NCBI RefSeq assembly: GCF_945859685.1
Contig: NC_079149.1
Coordinates: 76,871,073 to 76,935,072 of the forward strand
Length of the DNA stretch: 64,000 nt
Source: Eupeodes corollae
Taxonomy: Eukaryota > Arthropoda > Insecta > Diptera > Syrphidae
Direction: 5' to 3'
Shown: positions 43,701 to 54,249 of the stretch, one piece after another
Position numbering within the stretch: position 1 is the first letter of the stretch
How the letters are laid out: each line of letters begins with the position of its first letter
Program-made: the position numbers and the translations under genes
The notes under the pieces: generated by a model
What the model was told of the DNA's origin: nothing
The model's database searches: none
The model's input: only the letters and a program-made list of their open reading frames with translations

Positions 43701-46700
43701 TCATAATTGTATGGTTAGCTCTATCGAAGTCTTTGTCGGTGTAAAGGATATCACATTGCGACCAATCTTCAAAACAGCTAACGACAAAATAACTGCAAAT
43801 CGTAAGATTTTTTGAGGTTCATTAACCAATGACAAAGCCAGGTTGATATGTTGAAGTTATTACTAATTATTAATAAGAAAGAACAGTTGTTTTATAAATA
43901 ATTTGTTCCTTAAATTTTGGAATAACTAAGGTCTTACAAATCGACCGATATTTTAAATTATCTAGTTAAGGTCCAGATTTATGAAAACGAATCGAGACCC
44001 GGACTGCACAAGACATCAAATGTAGATGTAGCAAAAAGACTTAAACTTAAGTGTGGATATCCATGGAGATTTCATGATTACAAAACATTATATTTAGAAT
44101 GTCATTAGATTTCCTTTTCCCATTTATACTCGTATAGCTCCAAAAACCATAAGCTTTGAATTTTCCTCTAAATTTCAATTCAATATTAAATTCGACTATA
44201 ATAATAAGCTTAAAGGCTGGTACCGTTAAAGCCATAGATGTTTTAACTTTATAATTTTGAAATTCTTTGGAAAACAATTCCTTGGAATTCAAAAGTCTCA
44301 TAACTTGCCATAGTTATATTTTTGGAATTATCGCATGTAGATTTTAAATATCCAAAAAAATTAACTCTGAGTGAAAGATGATGGAAAAATGTTATAAATT
44401 GGATCAATACTTTTACTAATATTTACAGAATATTTTCTATAAACAAAAATAATATTTACATAATGTATAATAAATCTAATATACATGAGAGCAAATTAAA
44501 TATGTGTACATACATTACTCCCCATTTTTTTTGTTTATTTGTTTACATATTCCCTTTGAAAATGCCAATTGTATTCAGTTTAAATAGTACTGGTTTACAA
44601 ATTGTCTAATAATTGTTCATCTTTTAAATATAATAGAGTTAGAAAATGTCGATGGGTTTTCCTAGCTATCAAATTTTTAAGAAGATTTGACTCAATTTTT
44701 GAAGTTTACATTAGTAAGAAAAAACAAAACGTTATGGTCCCAGTAAAATCATTTACTTAAACACTCGTACATTGATTTGTTTGATTGTTAGTTCTAAGGA
44801 GGAAATAATAGTAAAGTATGCTTTGTGTCTAGTGCTTTAAAAATAAATATATATATATGTATTATAAGTTTCCCTGAAAAATGTATATCTTCGCGCCAAA
44901 TTTCAAAAAGAATATTGCTATATAATTTGGTTCTTAAAACTTTTAAAATTTTCACCTAGTCTTCATTTTTTGTATCCCGTAGAAACAAAAATAACAATTA
45001 AGTTTTTATAGTACTGATATCTGTTTTAACATAGTTTATTATCAAACATATTTTCAAATTTTAAATGTTTTTTTGTGTACTTCTATATATTTTTTTTCAG
45101 CTATGAACCATTGTTTTTTAGTTTTTCTAATAAAAGCCACTATATAAAATTTTAATTGATAATTGCAATGAATAAGAAAATATGTAATTGTAAAAATAAT
45201 TTTGAAAGAGTTCATAATTGATAATCAATTGATAAAACCGTTAAAAAAAAGTTGAGCAAAGTTATTAATTTTATTGAAGTAAAGCTTTTTGTTTTTTATT
45301 TATATAGGGGTTTCATTACAAAATAAAAAAATAATAGTGTTAACGAAAATAACTAGATAAAAAATAGATAAATATCTTTGGATTTTTTAAAGGTAGTGCC
45401 ATTTTAAGAAAATATTCCAAAAATCATAAAAACCATGATAACTTGAAGAAATAACGATAAGTTTTTCTGTTTTAAATGGCATTAGGAACTAATGGTGTCT
45501 TTTATGGTGAAGACGATTGTGGGGCGCCCTATAAATAAAGTATTTATGTAGGTATTGTTTGTGTAATTAAAGTATTACAAATTTTCAGTTTTAATTAGTA
45601 AAATTATTTTATAACTATCGCAATTAAAACTGCTGATAGTCCAAAAATGTAGCGAAGTCAAAATTTTAGCCCTACTTCTACAGAATAAGGACGAAATGCT
45701 TGTGCGGTAAATAAAAAATAAAAAACATTTTAATATACAACAAATAAAAACAAAAACGTTGAAGTTGAAAGGTATGAGAGTGGGCTAAAGTTGGATTTAT
45801 ATATTCGAACACGGGTTGTTGGTTTGGGAATACAATTTATATGAAATGAACCTACACATGAATACTTTTACTTTCTCTCTCATATAACTCTACTTACGGT
45901 TGAAAGCTGAGAGATGACATTTTTACTTGTTTTTTTTTTTTTTTTTTTGGTTGCTACTTTTGTGTTCTATGGCTTTGTTATAGCTTGGTACATTAGTCCT
46001 CTTCTTCATCATATGTAGTGATGCATACTCAAGCCTACGCGTGAGGATAAAATAACCAGACGCCTGCTAGATGTCCCGCGATTTGTTATACCTGGCTATG
46101 TATATCTTTATGAATGTTTATTGGTGAGTTTTAATGGTGTGAGCTAGTCTGTATATCCTTTGGAAGATTCTAAAAAAATTGAGGACATTCTATTACATTT
46201 TTTTACTTTTCTTTGGTTTTTCTACTCTTCTTTTATACGAGGGCGTATGGATAGGTTCTGTTGTGTTGTAGCAGCCGACAGTTTAAAATTGTTGGTTCTT
46301 TTTCTTTAATTTTTTTTATTAATGACGCATGGATTATTTCAAGTCAAACTTTGGAACCACGGACAGGGCGACAGACAACCTCATTGCGTCACATTTGAGT
46401 TGAGGGTGTCGGCCGGAAGCAGTTTTATTCTATTTTCAGCATTGGTGCCGAGGAAAAAACCATTACGAGTAATATAATAATTTATAGGTAGGTAAAAATG
46501 TACCTGCTGGACTTTTTAATGTTTTTATTTTTTGTATTAAAAGAACGTTCAGCATTTAACAAAATGGTATTAAGGGATGTTTGTATACAATTAAGACTTT
46601 AACATTGGCGTTAAATGAAAGTTCTTAAAAGAAAGCAAGTATAGGAACTAAGACTATAACGGAATACGACCACAATTTATTGCAATATATATGTACAGGT

Positions 46701-46829
46701 AAGTTAAAATAGACTACAGAAAGACACAACAACAATAGTATAAAGTGTGGCAGAAGACGGACACAATCCCTAATGCAATTTACCTACAATCCCGAAAAAA
46801 TAGTAATGATCAATTGTTTTTTGATTGGA
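43701..46829. other. 3.1 kb without gene
   Basis: AT-rich to extremely AT-rich, no coding signal on either strand. 43,700-44,000 may still be old LINE sequence of the preceding family. A T-run of 18 lies near 45,932-45,948. 46,000-46,440 is less AT-biased and non-repetitive but shows no gene. Confidence 0.45.
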
Positions 46830-48060
46830 AATCACTACAACCTACGAACCCGATCATGAAATTTCTGACTCAACAAACGAATTAATAAAAATACCCCACG
46901 ATGTTCAAAACAACACAGTTCCAGCTACAATAAAACAATCATTTTATTTAAAATATACCAACCATAAACTTTACAATCATCTCTCAATACAAACAACGAA
47001 CGCCAAATAAGACTCAAACATCAATACAAATACGTCAAGACAAACATTCATATATCATCTGCTACATAGGAGAAACAAAAGTACAAAAGTACGATTACTG
47101 ATCAAAAAAGAACTAAAGACAAAAAAATTAATATCCGATATCAGAATTACAGAATATGCAGTATACAGCTTAACATCCAAAGCACAAAAATGACTGTAAT
47201 GCAAGTTATGCACCGACAGAAAAAGCTGATGACGAATAAATGGTACAAATTGTACGATATTGTAGAAGAAATATTCAATAACAGTAAAACAGAGTTCATG
47301 TATACGTAATAGATGATTTTAATGGAAAACTGGAAAAAGATTGACTAAAGAAGAAAAGTAAGTTATAGGACATCATGGATGTATGTATGTACATTGATCG
47401 AGAAATGAAAGTGGGGAGAGACTCATCAAGTGGCTAGGAGAAGTGAAGAAATTTATTCTTAAGAAAGAAAGATAGCAGGACAAGGGCTAGGATCTCACCA
47501 CGATAAAACTAAAAACATTCTCACAAACTAAATTGAAACCATCCAAGACATAGCTGTTCTTAATAATACATTAAGACGAAATCAAAAAACCTATTTTATC
47601 CCTAAAATTGTTCCTGGTCAAAATGTACCTACTCAAAAACTTTTAGATCTAAATTAACCAAAGATATTTGAATAATAACCAAGAATGTATTACAAGGATG
47701 AAGGACGAAAAGACAGCCGTTATAACAAATCGAAAAGACATCAATGAAAATGCAACAAAATTTTTTGAAAAACTGATCAACTCGACTAAAATTATCACAA
47801 AAGAAGATACAATAGACAACATAGATTCAATACCGACACACACACCCCTACCACTTTGTTACGTAAAGAAATGATAGAAATGACCATAGACGGTCTGGAG
47901 AAAGGCAAAAATGCACGGAAAATGACAAAATATCATCAGAAATGTTAATTTATGGACAGCTCCCATTCCAACATTTTCACAAAACACATTTAACGAAAAA
48001 GTAAAAACAAAACAAATCACCGAACAATTGGGAAGAAACAACGGTAACATTTTTACACAA
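46830..48060 (+). pseudogene. RTE-type LINE (second family), 5' part
   Basis: Frames change often. Pieces seen: SYIICY then YAPTEKADDE (endonuclease APTE block, about 47,210), HVYVIDDFNGKLEKD (GDFN block, G changed to D), IGHHGC/DVCMYIDRE, FILKKDSRTRARISPR, YFIPKIVPGQNVPTQKLLD (linker, about 47,590-47,650), SRMYYKDEGRKDSR, IEMTIDGLEKGKNARKM (RT finger), QWEKATVTLLHKK-like EQLGRNNGNIFTQK at 48,020-48,060. The layout is that of BovB/RTE-like LINEs but the sequence differs from the RTE family at 23.7 kb. It is cut at about 48,060 by a reversed family A copy and resumes at 49,463. Confidence 0.72.
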
Positions 48061-49462
48061 AAAAGAGTTCGGGATGCGACCAACACTGTCTGTCGATTTG
48101 TCTTGCTTAAAAGTTTGTCTATATGTAGTATGTACTCGTATCAATTTTTACCAAATTTGCTTACTAATTTTTGTAGATTTTATTTTTAATGAAAAAACGG
48201 ACTGTTGGATTTGTATATAAAATTTACTGAATATCGAAAACAATATTTTCTGTGAAATAAAATAAGTCTGAAGCCAAAATTTTTTAATTTTTGCAAAGCT
48301 ATTTGTGTCGAAACTAAATTTTTACCAAGTTGTATTGTTTTTTTTTAGAGTTTTATTTTTTATAAAATAACCGTCAATTCGATTTTTTTTTCAAAATTTC
48401 ATCCAATGTTGAAAACATTATTTCTTTTAAGATAAAATTAGTTTGAAGTCAATATTTCAAATTTTTGAATAGATATTTGAGTCGAAAATCATTTTTTACC
48501 AAATTTTGTTAATTTTATTTCGGTTTTTAATTTTTTGTAAAAAAACTGTCAAATCCATTTTTTGTTACTGAATGTTAACAACAATATTTTTTGAAAGATA
48601 AAAGTAAATTAAAGCCAATATCTTAAAGTTTTAAAAAGATATTTGAATCAAAAATCAATTCTTACCTAGTTTTATTAATTTTTTTTAGGTTTCTATTGTT
48701 TGTAAAAAAACTGTCAACATTTTTCAGAAAGTTGAAAACAATATTTCTTTTAAGATAAAATTAGTTTGAAGCCAATTTTTACAAATTTTTGAAAAGATAT
48801 TTGAATCGATATTCAATTTTTACCAACTTTGAGCAATGTTTTTTTTAGATTTTTATTTTTATATAAAAAACTATCAACTCGATTTTTCTCAAAATTTTAT
48901 CAGATGTCCAAAACATTATCCTTCGTTGCACAAAATTGTTTTGGAGATGAAATCATATTTAAGTCGTAAAATTTTGGACGTGACAATTTTTTTTTTCAGT
49001 TTATTTTTTGATTTATAAAAAAATACGTTAAATGTATTTTTTTTAAATATACTTCTTTGATATCACGTTACAATATATTATATAAAATTTAATTCAAGTC
49101 TGTAGCGTTTTTGGTTCGTAAGATATTTAGGGTTAACCAAAATTTTTCCTTTTTTTCAAACTGCTATGGTAAAAAAACAAGCACGCAATTTTTTTTCTGC
49201 TTTTTCAGCCTGTATAACAAAATTTATTTGAAATCGATATCTCTTTTGGTTCTTGAGCTATAGACGACGAAAAAAACGTCGCTAGCGTACAGACGTACGG
49301 ACATACGGTTATACGGACATACGGACGTACGTACACACGCACGCACAGACATCTTTCTAAAAAAATTTATTTCTATTCTATGGACCTTAAAACGTTGACA
49401 AATGTCAAAATTTTTAATTTAAAAAATCGGACCCATTACAATAACTTCCTATGGGAAGTTAA
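48061..49462 (-). repeat. Family A repeat, reversed, inside a LINE (A7)
   Basis: Full-length copy on the reverse strand. Its tail is at the left (GTTCGGGATGCGACCAACAC, CTGTCGATTTGTCTTGC) and its head at the right (ACGT-rich segment 49,285-49,345, GACAAATGTCAAAATTTT, CCATTACAATAACTTCC and ATGGGAAGTT at 49,451-49,460). Four or five monomers lie between, with TTTGAGTCGAAAATCA and ACTGTCAA words. The LINE frame ...LHKK on the left and KDDINNYRHISNISTVYK on the right are contiguous in sense, which proves this is an insertion. Confidence 0.88.
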
Positions 49463-50047
49463 AAAATAAAAGAAGGATGATATCAATAACTATAGGCACA
49501 TAAGTAACATTTCGACAGTTTACAAGCTCTTCTTCAAAACGCTTTTCGTACCTTAAAGGAGACTTTAATAACAAGCAACAGCAAGAGAACAAGCTGGATT
49601 TAGAGAAGGATTCTCAACGACAGACCAGTTACAGGCAATAGAAAAATACAAGGAGTTAATACTACCGGTTTATTTTCTATTTATGGACCTTATTAAGCTT
49701 ATGTCTCCGTTGAACACGAAATGATATGGTCCTCCCTGAAAATGGAAACATAAACCCAAATGAAGCAGAGATGATAAAAAACAATTTTATAAGACACAAA
49801 AGGAGTTAGACAAGGAGATTCGCTTTCACATGCTTTAGTTGGTTCATTCCTGGAAAACATTTTCGAAAAAAACTAACTGGAAGACAAAATATGTGGAAAA
49901 GTTCTTAACAATTTAAAACATTCATACTATGTATATACTTATTACTTATAGTAATAATAATTATTAAACCGAAAACTGAAGTCATGACAAACACACAAAA
50001 GTCGATATAACGTTGGCCGAAGAAAATTACATATATTTGAGACAGCT
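49463..50047 (+). pseudogene. RTE-type LINE (second family), RT part
   Basis: KDDINNYRHISNISTVYKLF (NYRPISN block), REQAGFREGFSTTDQLQAIE (GFR block), PVYFLFMDLIKLMSPLNTK (catalytic LDKAFDSV region, altered), IWSSLKMET, TKGVRQGDSLSHALVGSFLE (RQGD block) and ICGKVLNNLKHSYYVYTYY where the LRYADD box should be: the catalytic ADD is lost. After a gap NVGRRKLHI / ENYIYLRQLKSL leads to the SINE insertion at 50,061. Confidence 0.8.
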
Positions 50048-50061
50048 AAAATCATTAAGCT
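50048..50061. repeat. Target-site duplication, left copy (SINE)
   Basis: aaaatcattaagct, identical to 50,382-50,395. Confidence 0.93.
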
Positions 50062-50381
50062 AGTAGTACCCGTAGCATGATGGTTAGTGCGTTGGACTGT
50101 CATGCAAGAGGTCTTGGGTTCAATCCCTGCCTGTGCCACCTTAATTTAAAAAAATAAATAATTTTCGCGGGTACTGCCTCTTGCGAGGAATTGACAAATC
50201 CTTCAAGAGTAATTCTCGTCATGAAAAAGTGCTTTCTCAAACTAGCCGTTCGGATTCGGCCTTAAATTGTAGGTCCCTTCCATTCCTGACAACAGTACTC
50301 GCACACAGGAATGGTTGAGAGTTGTAAGTCACTAGGCCCTGGTTCACAACGGACTGTTGCGCCACCCCATTTGATTTTTTG
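50062..50381 (+). mobile_element. tRNA-derived SINE, complete
   Basis: About 320 bases. Head: GTAGCATGATGGTTAGTGCG with the RNA polymerase III box-A region, then GTCTTGGGTTCAATCCCTGC with a clean box B (GGTTCAATCC), as in tRNA T-arms. Body landmarks: GCGGGTACTGCCTCTTGCGA, TAGCCGTTCGGATTCGGCC, TTGAGAGTTGTAAGTCACTA, and the end GTTGCGCCACCCCATTTGAT followed by T-rich bases. Exact 14-bp duplication on both sides. No protein coding; such elements depend on a LINE's enzymes. It shares all body landmarks with the split copy at 1412-4487. Confidence 0.93.
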
Positions 50382-50395
50382 AAAATCATTAAGCT
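50382..50395. repeat. Target-site duplication, right copy (SINE)
   Basis: aaaatcattaagct, identical to 50,048-50,061. Confidence 0.93.
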
Positions 50396-50730
50396 GCTAT
50401 TTTAAAAAGTTTTTCTCATATACTACAAACAGCAAGCTTGGCTGCAAAAATACTTGACCAGCAACTGATATGTCAGATCAAATGGCAACGGGAAATTCTG
50501 AACATACGGCCAAGTCCAAAGGGTATGAAATAAAGATAATCGCAATAGAACCGCAATTATTAACATCATAAATAGAAAAATAAGGCTTAAATGGTCTCCA
50601 GGACCAAAGATGGACAAAAATTACAATAAAATGGAAACCAAAGAACATGACACCAGCAGGCCGTCCCTATAAAAGATGGAGGACGAATTCCTACAACGAA
50701 GCCAAAAAAAGAGGGGAGCCTTATCCCAAT
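50396..50730 (+). pseudogene. RTE-type LINE (second family), C-terminus
   Basis: FKKFFSYTTNSKLGCKNT, KSKGYEIKIIAIEP, LQDQRWTKITIKWKPKNMTP and AGRPYKRWRTNSYNEAKKRG. The sequence RWT...W.P....GRP..RW.D is the usual end of RTE-like proteins. It connects in sense to 50,047 across the SINE. No AGTA-type tail seen. Confidence 0.78.
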
Positions 50731-50889
50731 AACAAATACTAATAACTTTTAATTCATTATTATGTTTTCTTTTAAAATAATTTTAGGAAGCTTATAGTAA
50801 CAATAATTGTAATAATAATAATAAAAATAATACTGATAGTTAGTTACATTAGTTAAAGGTGGTTTGGTTTGATTTGGTTAGGTTAGTAG
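50731..50889. other. Short AT-rich spacer
   Basis: Contains a TAA/AAT-type microsatellite scrap (50,808-50,832) next to the 3' end of the R1-type LINE. Confidence 0.5.
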
Positions 50890-50959
50890 GTTAGGAAAGG
50901 TCAGGAACGCGAAAGTGTTCTTCTTCTCTTTTCTTGTTTCTGAGGAGCTGATTCGTGTA

Positions 50960-51353
50960 TGTACTGATCAAGTTCCAGTTATGTTGGTTTGTAAGCAACT
51001 TCTCGACTATGTTCTCTGGAGTGACGGTGGCAATGTTTCTCTCCAGTGCTTCACTTCTGCCCATCTGCTGCAGGCGTTACGTTACGTTGTGCATCATTTT
51101 CTTGGGAGTCCTCGTATTGGCAAGCTGGACTACTCGTTTTGACGATCTTGTGCAGAAATGCGTTGAAGTAACCGTGTTCGATGAGTAACTGAGTGAGGTA
51201 ATAATTAACCTCGCCGTGTTTCCGATCCTTCCACTCAGCCACATTTCTGATCAGCCTCGCCGTCCATCGTCCTCCTCGGCTGCCGGTTCCACCCCCATTT
51301 CCGCCTTTTTGTCGTAGACGTACTTCCTTTCTGTCGCAAGGAGATCGATCCAT
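50960..51353 (-). pseudogene. R1-clade ORF2 C-terminal zinc region
   Basis: GGRWTARLIRNVAEWKDRKH, GEVNYYLTQLLIEHGYFNAF, LHKIVKTSSPACQYEDSQEN and DAQR, the C-terminal region of R1-type proteins, where a CX2C...HX4C motif binds zinc. Here C.Y.D replaces the second cysteine and the H..C half is changed, so the motif is damaged. Confidence 0.82.
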
Positions 51354-51364
51354 TTTTTCTTCGC

Positions 51365-51733
51365 TTAGGACTGGGGTGTCATCTGAGCTCCTAGTTTACG
51401 CCTAACAATCTTGAAGCCTAGTCCCCAGGGGTCGCTCGAATTGATGGCCCTCTTGAGCTCGGATCTCTTGGTTCTGAATTCCGTGTCCTCCATAGGTTCA
51501 GCGTTTCTTCTCCTCGCGCTGGTAACTATGCGTTGAAGTTGTAAATATCTCCAACGTAACGCAGCTATCTCCTCTGTCCACCAGTACACTATATATCTGT
51601 TTCTGTTGGCACCTCTTGTTGTTCGGGGCATTGAGGAGTCACAGGCGAGCCGAATTAGTTGCATCGTGGCTTCAGCCTTGGTTTCAGCAGGTCCTCCTAC
51701 TTGCAGTACAGCATCTGCCCCTTCCTCGATCAC
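51365..51733 (-). pseudogene. R1-clade ORF2 linker before RT
   Basis: AEATMQLIRLACDSSMPRTT, YIVYWWTEEIAALRWRYLQL, RRRNAEPMEDTEFRTKRSEL, KRAINSSDPWGLGFKIVRRK, LGAQ. The WW..EIA.LR and DPWGLGYK(I/V)V blocks are the normal lead-in to the R1 reverse transcriptase, which should start right after. Instead the frame stops at 51,365. Confidence 0.85.
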
Positions 51734-52275
51734 TAACTAACGCTACCTGTATAGTCCTCGATTACTCTCCAGTGCTTAATTTTTGCGAATGTGGTTCGTC
51801 CGTCCCAATGGTAAAGGTAGTGCCTCTGTACATTAGCTACGTATAGTACACGTCTCGCGGCCATCTCGAGTATTTGCCTTCCTCGAGAGTCTGTAGTTGT
51901 CATTCCCCACTCTTGACCTCTGGCTTTAAAATCTCCTGCGACTAGAACATCTCCACCAGTCTCGTTGAGAAAATCCTCCAAATCCTCCAATTTTTTGCGA
52001 AATTCTTCGATCCTGTCGTTTGAGCTAAAATATATGCTTCTTATTGTAAGTTTTCCAATTTTGACCCAGACAAAGCCTCTTTCTGGCCCTTTGCTATCGA
52101 TTTGGAATTTTGTTGTGTCTGTGTTAAGCAGATCTAAAAAATAATTTTGTCCGTCCTTATCGCGGTATTGTTCGCTTACGATAACAATGTCAGCTCGAAG
52201 TTCCGTGATAAGTTTTGTCAGAAGGCTGTCTGCCGTTAGACTTCTGTGGACATTTGCCTGAAGGATTAAAGTCAT
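51733..52275 (-). pseudogene. R1-clade APE endonuclease
   Basis: ILQANVHRSLTADSLLTKLI (N-terminal QxNV block), LRADIVIVSEQYRDKDGQ (catalytic E), RGFVWVKIGKLTIRSIYFSS, FLNETGGDVLVAGDFKARGQ (GDFNA block with K for N), EWGMTTTDSRGRQILEMAA, VANVQRHYLYHWDGRTT (where relatives have a TF.R..G.SSIIDLT run), KIKHWRVIEDYTGS. About 180 codons with no stop, so it is the longest undisturbed domain of the element. The SDH block is not visible: relatives have SDH.Y or similar near the end. Confidence 0.83.
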
Positions 52276-52364
52276 TTTGAGGAGACCTTTTTCGCCTCTT
52301 CAAGTGCTTTCCTGACCACTTGACAGCTTCCGGTGCCAGGTACGTGGTTATTGGATGATGTTGT

Positions 52365-52817
52365 TTAAAATTCTACACAGAGGTAGCACTTAGGCTGGTT
52401 TTGGAAGTCCTTCTTTTTATGACCCTTTTCCCCGCATTGGATGCATAGTCCTTGCCCCTTTCTGTCCGGATTTGGATAGGGCGACTGTTTGTGTCCATAT
52501 CCGAAACATTTGAAGCAGCGTAGAACTTCGGTTCTCTGTCTAATTCGGCAGTGTGTCCAGCCAATTTTAATTGTGCTGGCTTTCAGCATTTCTTCGGTGG
52601 CTTGAGCATTTACCCTGATAATGGCCATCTTCCGAGATCTGTTGTGTTTACTCCCTTTTTTCAGCTCTGTTATGAGGTCCGTAAATTTTTTGAAGATTGC
52701 TTCCTGGACCTCTTCTACCGTGGTTAGTTCGTCAAGGTCCTTAATCTCGAGTGAAATCATGTGTTGGAGGTTTTCGACAAATTCTTTTTCTCCCAGAATT
52801 TTCTTTAGGCCGTTTCC
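52365..52817 (-). pseudogene. R1-clade ORF1 (gag-like), C-terminal part
   Basis: EIKDLDELTTVEEVQEAIFK, a middle domain, THCRIRQRTEVLRCFKCFGY and GHKQSPYPNPDRKGQGLCIQ then CGEKGHKKKDFQNQPKCYLC: a first CCHC knuckle with its last C changed, a second C..C....H with F for the last C, and the start of a third. The apparent start of this frame, a run of leucines, is only the AAT repeat in translation. ORF1 proteins of this kind bind the LINE RNA. Confidence 0.87.
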
Positions 52818-52855
52818 AAATAATAATAATAATAATAATAATAACAATAACAATA

Positions 52856-52892
<37 letters not shown>

Positions 52893-52930
52893 TAATAATA
52901 ATATTAATGATAATAATAATTATAATAAGT
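52818..52930. repeat. AAT microsatellite
   Basis: Imperfect (AAT)n of about 110 bases with AAC, AGT and GAT variants at 52,818-52,926, directly at the 5' break of the R1-type LINE. Confidence 0.95.
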
Positions 52931-54249
52931 ATATAATAATTGATATTTAAATCCTGTATATATGATCTATTTTAGGTACCTGGTAGCTAACTCTTACACC
53001 AATTATACCAAAAGAAAAAAAATTTCGAAAAATTATTAAAATGCAAAATGCAGTAAATGTTTTAATTTTATAATTGTTTGGCATTTTTTCTTCTTTCATA
53101 GACTACACAAAATTATCTAAAACAAATGTTGTCTTAGTTTTTTCATTCTTAAACGCTGCCTGCAGATTAAACCTTTTTGCCCAAAACAAAACTTGTCTAC
53201 AAATTAGTTCTAAATTGTTATTAACAAGACCTTCGGATATTTCAAATCAATTTAAATCATAAATCAAATTATTGATTTATCGTTATTGCAGGAGGATGTT
53301 TCAATTTTTTTTCTTTTGCAAATAATTGCCCATTGGTATTAATTCAACATCAATCGTCCATTCAAGATACGAATTAACACATACAAAACCGCTTTGTATA
53401 AATGTTTTATAATAATAATGAAAGAGAAAACAGAAGAAAAATACGATTAAAAACACTAATTCCCTGGTGCATATAAATAATGTTCTCATTTCCCTGCTAT
53501 ACAATCTCTTCGAAGGGAAATAAATTTGATATAAAATTCCACATTATAATTGCATGTGGGCGTGATCACCAAGGCATTCGTTTTGGCTCCAAGAACCAGT
53601 AGAGACACTCCTGATCCCGACCCGTCACGCAGCACTCGGGCTCCTATGAATCCAAGTAGCCTCATGAAATGCCAATGAATTAAAGAACACAACATATATA
53701 ATATCCGAAGACCTTGATGAGGTAGTCCATTATAATTTTGTTATAATCAAGTATCCATGTATTTGTATCATCTTTTTTTTTGCTTATTTTTATGAGACTT
53801 CTTAAAGATATGTGTTTATAATGTAAAATGAGTGAATTGATAGCATCCGAAGACGGCTTGTATTACTGCTAGGGAATTTTTATCAATAAATCAGTTTAAT
53901 TTTTAAATTTCAGCGATAAACGAAGAAGTTAGACTTACAACTTCTGGTTGGCAATTAAATTGAACTTTTCCTGTGGGCTTCGGTGGCCTTAATTCAAATA
54001 CAATTTCAATATTCCTCGATCACTTAAATTTTTTAAGATATAACTGTTTGAAATTGAAAAATAAACACATATATAATGCTTATTGAGTCTGTCTACCTTT
54101 TTGGTTGGCTAAAGAAACGCAGCCTAAACTAAACGGCTAAAACTGTTTTTAAAAGATTTGAAGTTTGCAATTAATTTTTGGTTTATTTTACGACTCTGTA
54201 ATCTAAAAAAGACTAGAGGATCAAGTTTTTGAAATATATTGAACTCATT
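52931..54249. other. 1.3 kb without gene
   Basis: No coding signal. 53,540-53,700 is less AT-rich and non-repetitive. Otherwise AT-rich. Confidence 0.45.

Larger units (their letters stand above)
50890..52817 (-). mobile_element. R1-clade LINE with RT core deleted
   Basis: Reverse strand. From right to left: ORF1 C-terminal part (52,853-52,365), endonuclease (52,275-51,733), endonuclease-RT linker (51,733-51,372), then directly the C-terminal zinc region (51,353-51,045). The reverse transcriptase of several hundred codons is absent, yet the parts before and after remain in order. The 5' side stops in an AAT microsatellite at 52,818. The layout (CCHC ORF1, APE, WW.DEI linker, C-terminal CCHC) is that of the R1 clade. 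Confidence 0.88.

Noticed and set aside
50062..50135. Possible functional tRNA gene
   Set aside because: It has box A and box B but no complete acceptor stem, and it is followed by the SINE body with target duplications.
49942..50139. Reverse-strand open frame with QAGIEPKTSC and QRTNHHATGT
   Set aside because: It is the SINE read backwards; the same words appear from the other SINE copy at 4451-4490. Not a protein.
52621..52950. 109-codon + strand frame with asparagine runs
   Set aside because: It is the antisense of R1-type ORF1 joined to the translated AAT microsatellite.
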